Of a DNA stretch of 64,000 nucleotides, positions 33,502-45,640 are shown piece by piece (the first letter of the stretch is position 1; each line of letters starts with the position of its first letter). The notes under the pieces were generated by a model, which was not told the DNA's origin, ran no database searches, and saw only the letters and a list, made by a program, of their open reading frames with translations. Source of the stretch: Hedera helix (lineage: Eukaryota; Streptophyta; Magnoliopsida; Apiales; Araliaceae); NCBI GenBank assembly GCA_947179155.2, contig OX359286.1, forward strand, positions 13,202,913 through 13,266,912. Reading direction: 5' to 3'. Made by a program: the position numbers and the translations under genes.

Positions 33502-36500
33502 TGTAACAGCCCGAGATCCCACCTTCCTTAATTAAGTCCAATTATATCTAGATCAAATAGTGATTAACTTAAAACCTTATTAACCGGGATCCCGTGCGTT
33601 AAACTTTAACCTTTGACCTTTTAAATCGTTTTGTTGGCCATAAATGCGGTCCAATTTTTTTAAAAAAAAAACTTATTTAACTTACAATCATTACCTGTCT
33701 CAGGATCGCAACGTTCACTTGCTCTTCATTATAACTTAGGTCAACCATTAAAATTTTGTGACCTATTATAATCATACATATCTACTAACTATGTTCATAA
33801 TTTGTAAAAAAAAATTCGCCATGGTTCCGTATATATATGATTATTTTTATGTACCTGTTTGATACCTGATCATGTTCATATAAATCTGTTTACATACATC
33901 TATGTCATCCATACCATGTCCCATACATCTATCTCATATATATATACGAGTCCTATTACATGTAGACTCAACTGATATCCTTATTACAATCATACAGCCT
34001 CATTACATCCTTTACTTTAAATGGTACATACATACATACATACATTTATCACTTATGGATTTACAAACCATAGATCTTCTGACATCATCTAGATTTATCA
34101 TTTAAAATCAACTATTACATAACTTGCATTTATACAAATTTACATGTCACAAATTTCCTTGCGCTTGTCCATGCATTCACGTTTCTTTACCTTAGCTTAT
34201 CCGGATCGTCCGGCCTTCTCATGTTTTACCTGAAAAGTTAGTTTATAGCAAGAATGGGCATAAAGCTCAGCAAGTAATTTAGCTAACACCTTTCATGCTC
34301 ACAATCTATATATGCATCATGCTCATTTACCTTAACATACAATGCTTAATGTCACGTATTTCATTTAGCACTTAAACCACATAATTACACATAAGGCACG
34401 TTAAATTCATATACTATCACGCATCTCACATAGAATATCTAATACACTTAAATCTGAAAAACTTGTCTGGTCTGCATTATTTTACTTAACCTTTACTGCG
34501 TAGCTTGGCCTCGTCAATTAATTCTTGCCTCGGTTACTAGTCCGAACTTCATTTGTAAACATGCAATCTACATTCATCAATATAGGATCATCAACTTATA
34601 TAACTTAACAAACTTAATTCATAATACACGACCATCATCTCAATCACTTTACATTTGATGTATTATACCCTATGTAGGTTAATAATACATCCTACCTCGC
34701 TTCCAACCCCTTTTCATAACTTATAACGCGCTTTGGCTTAGGTTTGGGCATGTTACATTATGCCCTTTATCATTTCATTAAACATTAACTTCCTTTATAT
34801 AGCTCATTCTTATTCATTTAGGGTTTACATAACCCATTCTCATCATTTTAAATCAAAACATAGCTTTCTGGACATTAAAATTTTTCCCCTTGCTACAGTA
34901 CACTGCGCCCCGGCTGCACCAGATCGCGCTGCCAGCGAAAAGTCCTCGGCTATGAACAGTAACATTGCGCCCCGGCACAGTGTTAAGTACAAAACACTGC
35001 GCCCCGGCGCAGTGCTCTGGTGCAGGATTTCTTAATTTTCTTACCTGTTTTGCTGATTTTTAATTCCTTAACTACAAATCCAATTAAGACCAAATTTGGC
35101 ACAGTGCTAGACCTTATAACATAGTATTTTACAAAATTTTCTATTGTCTCATTTGGCTTCTTAAAATCAAAGATATACTATCACATAGGAGGCATGTTCA
35201 ATACATTTCTATACTTAGAAAACTTTTCAGAATTTTAAAACTCAACTTTTGCAACTTTGTGATTTTTGGTCAATTGCTTCAAAACTCAATTCCAACACTT
35301 GACATAGTTCATATAAGTCATAAATGACATGTCCCAACTTTAAAAACCATAAAACTTCGCATGAGGCGTTTTTTGTTCGTTAAAATCCGTTTTGATTCGA
35401 AACGATCGTTTTCGATCGTTCGAACCGCCTTTTTATTCAAATTTCATTATGTCGATTACCAAATCGACCTAAACACGTGTAATAACATAAAACTTAGCCA
35501 TTTGGCTTCATTTGACCTTCAATTACTCAAAATTGCCAAAAATACACTCTAATACCATTTTAACAACTTTTAAAAGCTTTTCAAATTCATTCTTCGAACT
35601 CATCTTGACACTTAAACCTCCAAACACCACATAGTCTATCACTAACACATTTAATCACTTTATTCGTCTCTATAACTCCCATATGCACATCCAAGTGCAC
35701 TTTACAGATTATTACGACATCTATACAAAAAGTATAGCCTAATATTCAAACTTTTCTTACAAAATCATGTTTCTTAATCATCAAAACCTCTTGTATGCTA
35801 TCTAACATGAATCCTTCCATGATTTAAACTTATTTAACTTTTCTAGCTAGGTTTCATCAAAATCATGCGCATATAACATATACTTCTCCATAAATCATAC
35901 TTTTTAGCTTGAAAAGTATAAGAATAGTATACCATCTTTGGTCTAGCAACACTTGGACTTAGGGTTTCATAATATACAACACATATGGCACATAACTTGC
36001 ATAATTCTTACTTCTATCCATGAAAACATGCATGGCTATCCTTATTTTTGAATTTACACCTATAAACATAAACTCTTAAAGCTTGAACATAATTATACCT
36101 TCATGATTGTCCAACTTCTTTGCATACATAGCTTCCTCTTGAAGAGTTCTTCCTCTTTTCTTCTTGCTTCTTGATCATTTAATCACCCTAGCTTCCTTGA
36201 TTTCAAGCTTTCATCCATGGCTTCCATGGTTTCTCCTTATTTCTCTCTCACTTCTAGCAACTTCGAATGCTAGCCCAATTTTCAGCAAAATGAATGGAAA
36301 CTATAGCAAACTTACTTGCTTTAGCTAATTATATGAGAGTTAACCAAGTTTAGTTAAGAAATTAATAATGGTTAGCCCATCCAAGGGTACTTTAGTCATT
36401 TCACATAATAAGTGAGGGGCATTCTTATCATTTCACCACTTGGGATATATTAGTCATTATCCAAATTTTCAAGGGTATTTGGTCTTTTTACCCTTTAGGA

Positions 36501-37713
36501 CACAATGGTAATTATCTAATTTGTTGAGGGGCATTTTGGTAATTTGTCAAATTAGCTAGATTTTCATTTCTTGTAATTTTCCCCCTCCTAACTAGACTTT
36601 CACACATTTTTCCCCATTAATTCATTCTTTGCTGTCTTATCCAAATCAAATCCTTTTTGATCCAAATTCGTTTCATCATACTTGAATTTTATTCCTTCAT
36701 CAAATAGTGTCCAATTGGTTTGTCCCAAATTACTTGTCACATTTGGAAATTTAATTTTCTTTAATAACTCAATAATTTATAATATTTGCCACAATTGCGT
36801 ATTATTTCCCTTTCGAACCTTCTCGGTTCCTTATTTAATCCAATTAAATTTCCAACATTCCAATCCATTCAAATTGCCCATCTTTTCCTTAAATCGCTTC
36901 CTTGAGAAACAAAACCTCAACCGAATTACAAACATCCATCATCATTATCCTTATTTGTTCATATAACCTTTTTACGAACTTTACATCATTACTTTAGTAC
37001 ACATTACCCTTATATTCATCATATATGCTCATTACATTCTTTCTACACATCATCAGGGATATTACCTTCTGCATTTACACATCGTATCACTATTATCCTA
37101 TTAAAACCATTCAAAAATATCAGTTTCTTAATAACTTCAAACGTCCAATAATCGTTGATTAGACTATTCCTTTAAATTCCTTAATAGACCGATTAGGTCA
37201 TACGACCCCTTCTTCATTACACATACATACATACCATGTCATTCCTATAATCTAGCCTCTCCAGGCCTGTTTATTAAACTCATTGATAATATTCATAACT
37301 AAGTCTCATTTCACTTATGCTTTCCTCATTTCCTCAACTCTTCTTTCTTTATTACATCAAATACCTTCCTAACATATATTCATCCTAGCACATACCGACA
37401 CAATCTAGTGTCCTGCCATAATTACTAACTTCTTCATAACTTCAAAACATTCAAATTTCATTAGCTTTATTATTTCATAATCCCTAATATATCAATTAGG
37501 TCAGATTATTCCATCTTTCTTTATTAAGTCATATACACAAATATACATACACCACCTACCATATAGGTTACATATGGCACATTAATTCACATAATAACTC
37601 ATTCTTAATTATTCTTACATTTTCTGTCATTCCAACTAGGTTTTATCTATCTACCTTTACATAATAACCATAATCCTTAATTTAGAAATTCTGTAAAATC
37701 CTGGGGTGTCACA
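33502..37713 (-). repeat. 5' LTR of LARD-2 (4.2 kb, minus strand)
   Basis: On the minus strand starts TGTGACACCCCAGGATTTT and ends CTCGGGCTGTTACA. Contains a GC island (34903-35014), the TTGCTGAGCT...TTCTTGCTA block (34268-34228), AAGTTTTTCAGATT (near 34455) and blocks shared with gypsy-1 LTR. There is no AT hairpin array. ORFs on either strand here are short and unremarkable. Confidence 0.87.
34903..35014 (-). other. GC-rich hairpin island in LARD-2 LTR
   Basis: CACTGCGCCCCGGCGCAGTG (34995-35014): nine-base arms around CC, the same GCGCC/GGCGC core as gypsy-1's CATGGCGCCGGGGCGCCATG with different, still paired, outer bases. A second, looser copy is near 34965-34985. Confidence 0.8.
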
Positions 37714-38437
37714 GTGTCCTTGTCTTAGTGAATAAATTAGAGGATTTCCTACTTAACGAAGTAGAAGAGTGGAGTAGGAGTTGTTCAGTCTCTAAACCAC
37801 TTAAAACTCTTGTGTCATTTACTTTACGTTTCTTACATTATGCTCAATAACTGCTATATCTACTATTACCCATACTGTAGATTAAAACACTAAATTGAGA
37901 TCATGTATACATACTGAAGGGGTTCTTAAAAGTATATTCCGTTCTACTTGAATTAATTCTATTAAATCATAATTAATTTACTTTCATAATAAAAAGGCAA
38001 AAGTTTCAAAATGATATATTCAACTCCCCTCCCCCCTTTTAGATCATTATTGTGTTCACGGGAACTAACAAGAAGAACCATCCGATGTTTAGGTTCTGAT
38101 TTGCATGATGTGTAGTTGAGGAGAGTCGTAGTATTGCTTTAAATGACTCTTGCTTTTGCTCAACGAATCTCTACGATCAACTCTACGATCATTCTTGTTG
38201 TAGTATCTGTTATGCAGTAAGGCACATAGTAGAGTTTACTCTACGGCCACTCTATTGGCCATAGAGTCCGTTCTACGATTGCTTGCTTTGTCGTAGAATC
38301 TTCCTTGCGCGGAATCGTAAAGTCTATTCTATAATCAGACTGAGTCGTTGAGTTTTCTTGGTGTGGAGTTGTAGAGTACATTCTACGATCAAACTGAGTC
38401 GTTGATTCTTCTTGGTGCGGAGTCATAGAGTATATTC
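37714..38437 (+). other. Possible SIRE-like LTR end plus hairpin repeats
   Basis: GAGTAGGAGTTGTTCAGTCT, CTTGTGTCATTTACTTTACG and ATTCAACTCCCCTCCCCCCT...GGAACTAACA (ending about 38093) resemble the 3' part of SIRE-type copia LTRs. No primer site follows. 38160-38437 has TCTACGATC/GTAGAGT repeats with a ~60-bp unit (GACTGAGTCGTTGA...TTCTTGGTG). Low certainty. Confidence 0.4.
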
Positions 38438-40386
38438 TGTTGGTTTGGAAAAATATGGCATACATATAATCAAATTATATAAGCGCAACGGAAGCAATAA
38501 AAATCAGATTTTAAAATTTTTGTACAAACCAATAACCCGGATCTTTCTTATGCGACTATTATTAATTGAAGAAGGATAAAAGAATTTATACCTTTGTAGA
38601 ACCAAGCTTCCACGGGTACAAGTTCATCTCCCTTTAATCCTTCACGTTCATCTTCAAAATTCACCGATTAGATTCCACGGATCAATGTTAGCACCCCAAG
38701 TGTGAAGCCTCTAGAGGTGATCCACCAAGAGATCTATGAATTAAAGAAGTGGATCTTGGTTTCTCCAAACCATGGGTGGCTAGCCCCAATTCTCTCTCTC
38801 TCTCTAACTCTTAGATCTAGAGAATTATGGAGTACTCTCTCTAATCTAATGAAAGAGTGTGTAACCTTGATCTATGATAAGACTCCTCTTATTTATAGAT
38901 CTAGTCAACCCTCCTAAACTATTTAGGATTAGGTTTTTAATTTAATTCCCAATTTAATTAGGAACTAAATTAATTAATTACAATTCCTAAACCATTTAGG
39001 AACTTAATTATTTAATAATGAGAGTACTTCTTATTAATTAATTACTAAACCATTTAGTAACTTAATTAACTATTATTATAATTATAATTCCAAAACTATT
39101 TAGGAACTTAATTATTTAATAATAATATTACTACTTATTAATTAATTTCTAAACCATTTAGGAACTAAATAATAATAATAATAATAATAAGACTCCTCTT
39201 ATTAATTTATAATTAGTATTTCTAAAATACTAAATTATAAATATTAAGCTATTTAATTTATTCTTTCACCATAGTATAAATTAAATATACTTAATTTATT
39301 ATTACGATTATGCCATCCACTTCTAAAATAAATATTACTCTTTTGCGGTGTGACCCTTTAGGTTTTCCATATTAAACCGGTTGTATAATAAATAAATTAG
39401 AACAATTCTAATTCATTTATTACGAATTAACTCTTTAATTCAGAATAAATAATTATTCCACAATAAGGGTAAGCCCCCTTAGCGATTAGTCGACTTTCCA
39501 CATAATATAGATTTCAACATTTAATCGTAAAAGAACCTTTCAGCAAATAGTTACCGTACAATTCAATCCTTCTACCACACAATGTCCCAATCAAATATAA
39601 GACACGGGATTTCTGTCAAGTCTTATTTATTTGATTATATGCATTTCAATTCACAAATACACAACTCTAGTTAATGTAAATTAGAAACTCATTTCTAATT
39701 CCATTCAACCCTGGCCAGGGATTTCTGAGTTGTTACTTATTGAATCGCATAGGACATTCTCTCCCTTTACTGGAAGTGGTAGATCCTTTGTTGACCATTC
39801 ATCTATCTCCATGTGTACCTTATTATACCCAAGCACATCCTTTGATATACCAATAGGTCTTAAGAAATATGTCAAAGTATAACTTAGTACACACAAGATA
39901 CTAAAATGATCTCAAGTATAAGGATCACTTGTACGACTATCACATAAGGAACTCCTATTGACAGACGAGTAAAACTCCATTAGGTGTTCCATGAGCGAGT
40001 CACGTTCAGTGAACCTATTCTCTAATAAGCACCTACATACTTGCTTTAGTGTCTCTACACAAATGATTATGAGATCAATCATCCTCTTCATAAGAGCAAG
40101 CATAGTATGTACCAATCTATCCGGATCTACTAATCCCCTTTTTAGTGATCCAACGATTATGAACAATTTTAGTTTTGAGCTATCTTGAATTTAGATCCCA
40201 TTAGCATGATCCTCGTCATGGTTCTAAAAGCATTGCTCAAAAACTATGGGTTTATCCATTTGATTAATTCAAGTAATTAATCATGAATAAAGAAATGCCT
40301 TGATACTTTTATTAATAAATGAACAAGATTACAAAGTATATGCTTATCACATCAAATGTAATTAGCTTGAGGGCATACTACTTTCA
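38438..40386 (-). repeat. Copia 3' LTR (1.95 kb, minus strand)
   Basis: Plus strand TGTTGGTTTGG...ACTTTCA; minus strand TGAAAGTAGTATGCCCTCAAG to ACCAACA. A TATA box on the minus strand is TATAAATA at 38897-38890. It contains covarying hairpins (38984-39165) and an (AAT)n run near 39165-39190. A diverged relative is at 52386-53085 and a scrap at 47584-47736. Confidence 0.87.
38984..39165 (-). repeat. Covarying TTTAGG hairpins in copia LTR
   Basis: Arms TTCCTAAA/TTTAGGAA (38984-39002) and TTACTAAA/TTTAGTAA (39042-39060): C:G became A:T with both arms changed. Two more, less perfect units follow, separated by AATTAATTA-rich spacers. Confidence 0.8.
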
Positions 40387-40406
40387 ATCTCCCACTTGCA
40401 CTAAAG
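40387..40406 (-). promoter_or_regulatory. Copia polypurine tract (minus strand)
   Basis: Minus strand CTTTAGTGCAAGTGGGAGAT immediately before the LTR; this is the usual end of plant copia elements. Confidence 0.9.
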
Positions 40407-41770
40407 CCAATCGCCCTTTGGTATTCCTATACCATTCTTCTCTAAGTGGCGTACAAATTGCTTAGTAAATGCTTTAGTTAATGGATCTGTAATGTTGTTC
40501 TAAGAGTCTACCATCTTTATGGTGTTGTCTCCTTTTCAATGGTTCATCTAATAATATAAAAGTGCCGCAACACATATTTGGATTTCAGATGAGACCTAGG
40601 TTCTTTAGCGAATTAAACTCTTTTAATGTTAGGAACCATTATAAGTTCTGTAATGAACTTGTTTAACCAAACAATCACCTTTGCAGCTCCACTTATAGTT
40701 ATTTACTATGTCTTTGTCACTAAATCAACAACTATTTGCTGTTTGGAACTTTTCCAACTCACTGCAGTACCGTTCACGGTAATCATATTACCTGAAACAG
40801 ATATGTTGTTATCTTGGTTAGTCTGAACAAACTTGAGTTTGTCAAACCCTCTAGTTTTATATCAGACCCATCATTAGAAACTCTTTTCTAATATTCTTCT
40901 CCAAAATTGAGCTGATATCTGCTTATTATACATAAGAAATATCAAGTCTAGTACATTTCAACGAATCAATGTACGTCCCTTGGGTTAAGCCGAGCATCCT
41001 TTATGATCTATCTCTATAGACCTTTATCCTGAATAGAATGTTAGGATGCTTCACCCAAGTCCTTACAGGAGAAGTTTTTTAGACAACCACATTTTTACTG
41101 ATTGTAGCATCGGTATGTCATTCCTTATCGATATTATATCATCATATAATACTAGAAATGTCACAGTACTCCCACTAACCTTTGTACACACTTGGTTCAT
41201 CCTCGTCTTTGATAAAATCAAACTCTTTTGATTGTCTCATCAAAACGGATGTTCCATCTTCGAGAAATTTGCTTCAATCCATAATTGGATCGTAGTAGCT
41301 TTCATACTTGATTTCCTCCATCATTATGGAGACAAGTCATTTTGGTTGTATCATACATACATCCTTTTGTATAGTGAGCTGCAACTGCAAATAAAATCCG
41401 AATGGATATATGCATTTTCACTAGTGAAAAATTTCATCATAGTCAACTCATTGACCTTGGTCGAAATCTTTTACCACTAGTCAGGTCTTATAGGTCTCCA
41501 CCTAGCCATCTGCTTTAGTCTTTCTCCAAAGACCCATTTCGGATTTTATGGTCATCGACCATTTCTCTTGAGTATCTAATACTCATACCTCATTGTATAT
41601 ATCTGGATCATCATCCACTACGATGAATCCATACCATTTAGGTATCTTCGGTGCTAAACCAGATTTACGACTTGGTTGTGGTATAATAGGTTTATCTACT
41701 TGTACAGATTCCTTCATTTTATCTGTAGTGTTTTGTGGTTCTTGAACTTCTTCAAGATCTATTTTACTCT
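40407..41770 (-). pseudogene. Copia reverse transcriptase-RNase H remnant
   Basis: Minus strand, several frames. KSGLAPKIPKWYGFIV and WSMTIKSEMG...VETYKT (41690-41470) start the RT. DQGQ*VDYDEIF follows near 41450. Fingers and palm are largely lost; ASRSWNIRFDE-like codons survive near 41280-41230. FLVLYDDIIS...NDIPMLQSVKMWL (41165-41080) is the active-site block, with one residue of YVDD missing. RNase H scraps NCAVSWKSSKQQIVVDL and SGAAKVIVWLNKFI (40770-40640), then a tail to the polypurine tract. It is heavily deleted and dead. Confidence 0.85.
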
Positions 41771-42059
41771 CATTAACCCTTTAAGGAAAAACTCATTTTC
41801 CTATAAGGCAGCGTGTTTCAAACAAACACCTTTTAGTTAGTCGGATTATAGAAGTGATACCCTAAACTTTCTTTAGGATATCCCATAAGTTTACACTTAT
41901 CAGATCATGTCCCTAGCTTATCTTTGTCAAACCTTTTGACATAAGTTGAACAATTCAAATCTTAACATGCTTAAGATTTGATTTCCTCCCTATCCATGAC
42001 TCATATGAAGTCTTAGGGACGGAATTTGAAGGTATCTTATTTAGTAGATATGCGATCGT

Positions 42060-42232
42060 TTCTAGAGCATAACCCTATAAGGATACTGGAAGATCGGTAA
42101 TACTCATTATGGATCATCACCGTGTCCATTGTGAGAATACCATTTCGCTTGAGATGATCTAGAAACTTACTGCTTTAAGTATTCCCTTCTCGATCTAATC
42201 GAAGAACTTTAATACTTTTGACATTTAGTTTC
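42060..42232 (-). pseudogene. Copia integrase core remnant, distal part
   Basis: Minus strand: ETKCQKY, then SIRSRREYL for the expected RSDRGGEYL, then HLKRNGIVS-like codons, ending with PYRVML-type codons matching the LPISFWGYALE region. It continues the block at 46929-47583 once the solo LTR is ignored. Confidence 0.8.
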
Positions 42233-44221
42233 TGTAATAACCCAAATATTTAACAATATTTCTTTTAATGAAAATATTGAGGAGATTAATATAGGTGGTA
42301 AAAAAAAAAAAATCTAGTTCTATGAGAAGGGTGAAAATAGATGGATAAATTTATTTTTTTCCTATGTGTTAGTAAGAACCTGGGAGGTCTAAGTGTTGTA
42401 GAACCCTGCAAATTTTCTCTTGGAGCAGAGATGCCTTAGAGAGGCGAGTAAATCAGTCATTAACTCAGGATGCGATTAGTGACTCGATAGATAAGAGAAT
42501 TATAATAAAGATAATTCGTTAGGGTAAAACAAGGTAGTATGATACCTTTGAAAATTCGATGAATTATTTGATGGATAAGATAAGCTAGGTTGTTGCGGTA
42601 ATTCGATTTAAGCCAACCTAGTTGAAATGAACCTAAAAATTTAATAATGTTATAAATAAAATTTTAAATTTTAAATTTTAAATTAGTGAATTAATGAAGG
42701 GTGGTCATTTCAAACCCTAGGAAAGGGTATTATGAATATTTAAATATTCGATGATTTATTTTAAGGTTGTTCGATCAAAGGGGTTATTAAACTAACGAAC
42801 AAACTTAGGAAATTAATACCGAGCGAGTGGTATGTTGAGAAACCCAAATTAGGATTCAATTAGGCTTAATTAGGGCAAGTCTAATTGGGTTATGTAAATT
42901 AATTAATATAATTATTAATTAATAATAACTATGTGAAATATTAATAATATTAATTAATAGTCCAACTAGTAGTTAAATACTAGTAGGCTAGCTCATATAT
43001 TATTTTTATAACAAGTCCACTTAATTAATTAAGTATGAATTTGTATGTTGGTTGTATTAATTTAATTAGGTAAGCCCAATGATTTATTTAAATTGGGAGA
43101 CTAATAAATTAATGTTTAAGTCCAATGTTGGTAAATTAATTTGGTGTTATAGTAGCCCAACTAAGATGAATAGTAAGCCCAAACAATTAAATTGAAAGCC
43201 CATTTTTTTGATCCAAATTAAAAGCTTCTAGAAGGACTTTTATTTTGCAAGTTAACTAATAAAAATAAATCAAAAATTGGGGCAATGTTGAGAAAAAGTG
43301 TGGAATACTCAACCTCTTTTGGCTAGAATTTGTAGAATGCTTGAAGTCCAATTTATATGCTTACAAGGTGTGTATGTATAGGTTGGCTCCACTATAAATA
43401 AATCACTTGGTTCATTGGCTAAGAGTTTAAAAAAGTTGCAAGAGAGAGCTTTTATATTGGTGCTAGTGAGTTGGAGTGAGTTCCAAGTGAGTTGAGTGAA
43501 ATAGTGAATAAACTAATGAGTTAACTCAACCGAGTTGAGCCGATTCAAGCCAACTCAATCCATTCTTAACCAAGAGAAGAGCTTAGAGGTTCATCTACTA
43601 TTTTGGAAGGAAGAAAAAGCAAGCACACAAAACAAAAAGGTTAGAAAGTCCTAAAAGACCTTAGTTATGCTTGTTATGTGATTAAAATAAGAAATAAATT
43701 ATAAAAATGCCATCTTTATGTTCTTTAAGTCTAGATCCATGCTAGACATGTTAAACAAGTGTTTCATGGATTTTTGGTATGGATCCATAAGCATTGATGT
43801 GGAAAAACTTAGCAAAAGTTGTAAAATGATGTTTACCGGAAAACGAAAAATCGAGTAGCCTCATTCCCGGATTTACTGTTCACGAGCCGTAAGTCGGATT
43901 TTTGATCCGTCAATTTTGTTGGATAGATCTTGAAGTTGTTTAAATTTTAAAACTTGAATGACTAAAATCCGAGTTAAAATGAATTAGTTATGATTTTTCT
44001 AGCAAAACACTCCACTGTCGGAAGTTTTACATGAACAGTCCGGTTTCAGGCTGATTTCGGAGGTCAAATCGTGTCCAAAAAAATGAATCCGATAATGGAA
44101 AATTGTAGTTCGAGAAGATACGAACGCAACGATATAAAGTAGAGCACCATCGGAGTTATAGAACTTAAGTTATTAAGGTTTTTGTAAGGGACCCCAAAAC
44201 TGGACAGAATTAAAACCTACT

Positions 44222-44298
44222 GCCGGTTTTTTTTCCGGTGAACCGGCCGGAGCATTCCGGCGGCCGGTTCACCCATTTTTCGGCCGGTTCTGGCGATG
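44222..44298 (+). other. GC-rich hairpin island in solo LTR
   Basis: GAACCGGCCG...CGGCCGGTTC inverted repeat, with further CCGG-rich copies on both sides. Confidence 0.78.
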
Positions 44299-44369
44299 GT
44301 CAAAACTAGAAAGTTGCTTGGAATTACGTGTACTATTTTCTAGAATTTAATGGTATTTTTATAATGTCA

Positions 44370-45640
44370 GTAGATATTTTTCATAATTATTTAATAATAA
44401 AAGCTTACTAAATGTATGAAAAATAATAAAAAGTATTTTTAAAAGTTGGAAAAATATGAAAAAATAACCTACTAATTATTTGAAGTGTTATATGTATGGA
44501 GATGGTATTATTTCCGAAAATTGGTATTTTTCATATTATTTATGGTGTAAATGTACACTAATTTGTGTTTACCTAGCTAATAATTCAAGAAAATTATAAA
44601 TAAATTATTATTAAATATTAAATATGTTCTTTAGGTATTTAATAACAATATCAACTTGTGTGGAGAAAATAAATTAATTATTTATTATTTAATTAGGTAT
44701 TAAATAGTAAATAAAGGAAAGTAAATAGCTAATTATTCTTTAATTAATATTAAATAATAATTAGAGTAAGATAAAGATTTTAAACTTTAATTATTTATTA
44801 TTTAATAAGATTAAATAATAAATAAAGAGAGTTAGGTAATTATTATTTAAAATTAAATAATAATTACAGTTAAGTAAAGTTGATAACATAATTATTTATT
44901 ATTTTATTTAATTAAGAGTAAATATTAAATAAAGATAATTAATTAATTATTATTTAATTAACATTAAATAATAATTAAAGAGGGTTAATTGCTTTCTATA
45001 TTAAATAGTAATCAAAGGATGTTAGAGTTAATAGTATAATTGTTTATTATTTAATTAATATTAAATAATGAGTACGGATAATTAATTAATTAATTATTAT
45101 TTAATTCATATTAAATAATAATTAAATGGTAATTAAGTGAAATAAATTATTACTTAATCGGGAGAAGATTATTAAGTAATTAAAATATATTGATAATATT
45201 AATGATTAACTATTAAATGATAATAGTTAAGAATTAAATCATTACTCAATAATTAATAATGATATGTAATTAATTTAAAATATTATTATGGAATTAATAA
45301 TATTGTTTAACAAGTAATTAACTATTGAATAATAATAGTTAAGGGTTGAATCATTATTAAATAATTACTAATGATACGTGAGGATTTCAAATATTATTAA
45401 ATGGTTAATAATATTGATGAACAATTAAATTATTATTAAAATGATTAATAATAATGAGAAGTCAAATAAAATATTATTAAAGGGTAATAATACTAACAAG
45501 CAATTAAATTATTATTAAAAGAGTAATAATAATGATTAAGGTAAACTATTATTAAAAAGAAATTAATAATAGTAATGATTATTTAAAGTGTTATTTAACA
45601 ATTAAATAACATTATAAGTTATTACTAATTAATAGTAAGA
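44370..45640 (+). repeat. AT-only hairpin array in solo LTR (longest)
   Basis: About 1.27 kb of A/T-only inverted repeats. Early part: TTATTTATTATTTAAT/ATTAAATAATAAATAA types. Later part shows three paired states: ATATTATTAA/TTAATAATAT (near 45390), ATTATTATTAA/TTAATAATAAT (near 45427) and ACTATTATTAA/TTAATAATAGT (45545-45573). Confidence 0.85.

Larger units (their letters stand above)
31472..37713 (-). mobile_element. LARD-2: large non-coding LTR retrotransposon, minus strand
   Basis: On the minus strand: 5' LTR (37713 down to 33502, 4.2 kb), primer site (33499-33488), ~2-kb gene-free interior, polypurine tract (31528-31515) and only the first 43 bp of the 3' LTR (31514-31472). The interior carries the boxes shared with LARD-1. 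The LTR shares blocks with gypsy-1 LTR, for example ATTTTGAGTAATTG-AGGTCAAATG (minus strand near 35510-35540, compare 514-545). Confidence 0.85.
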
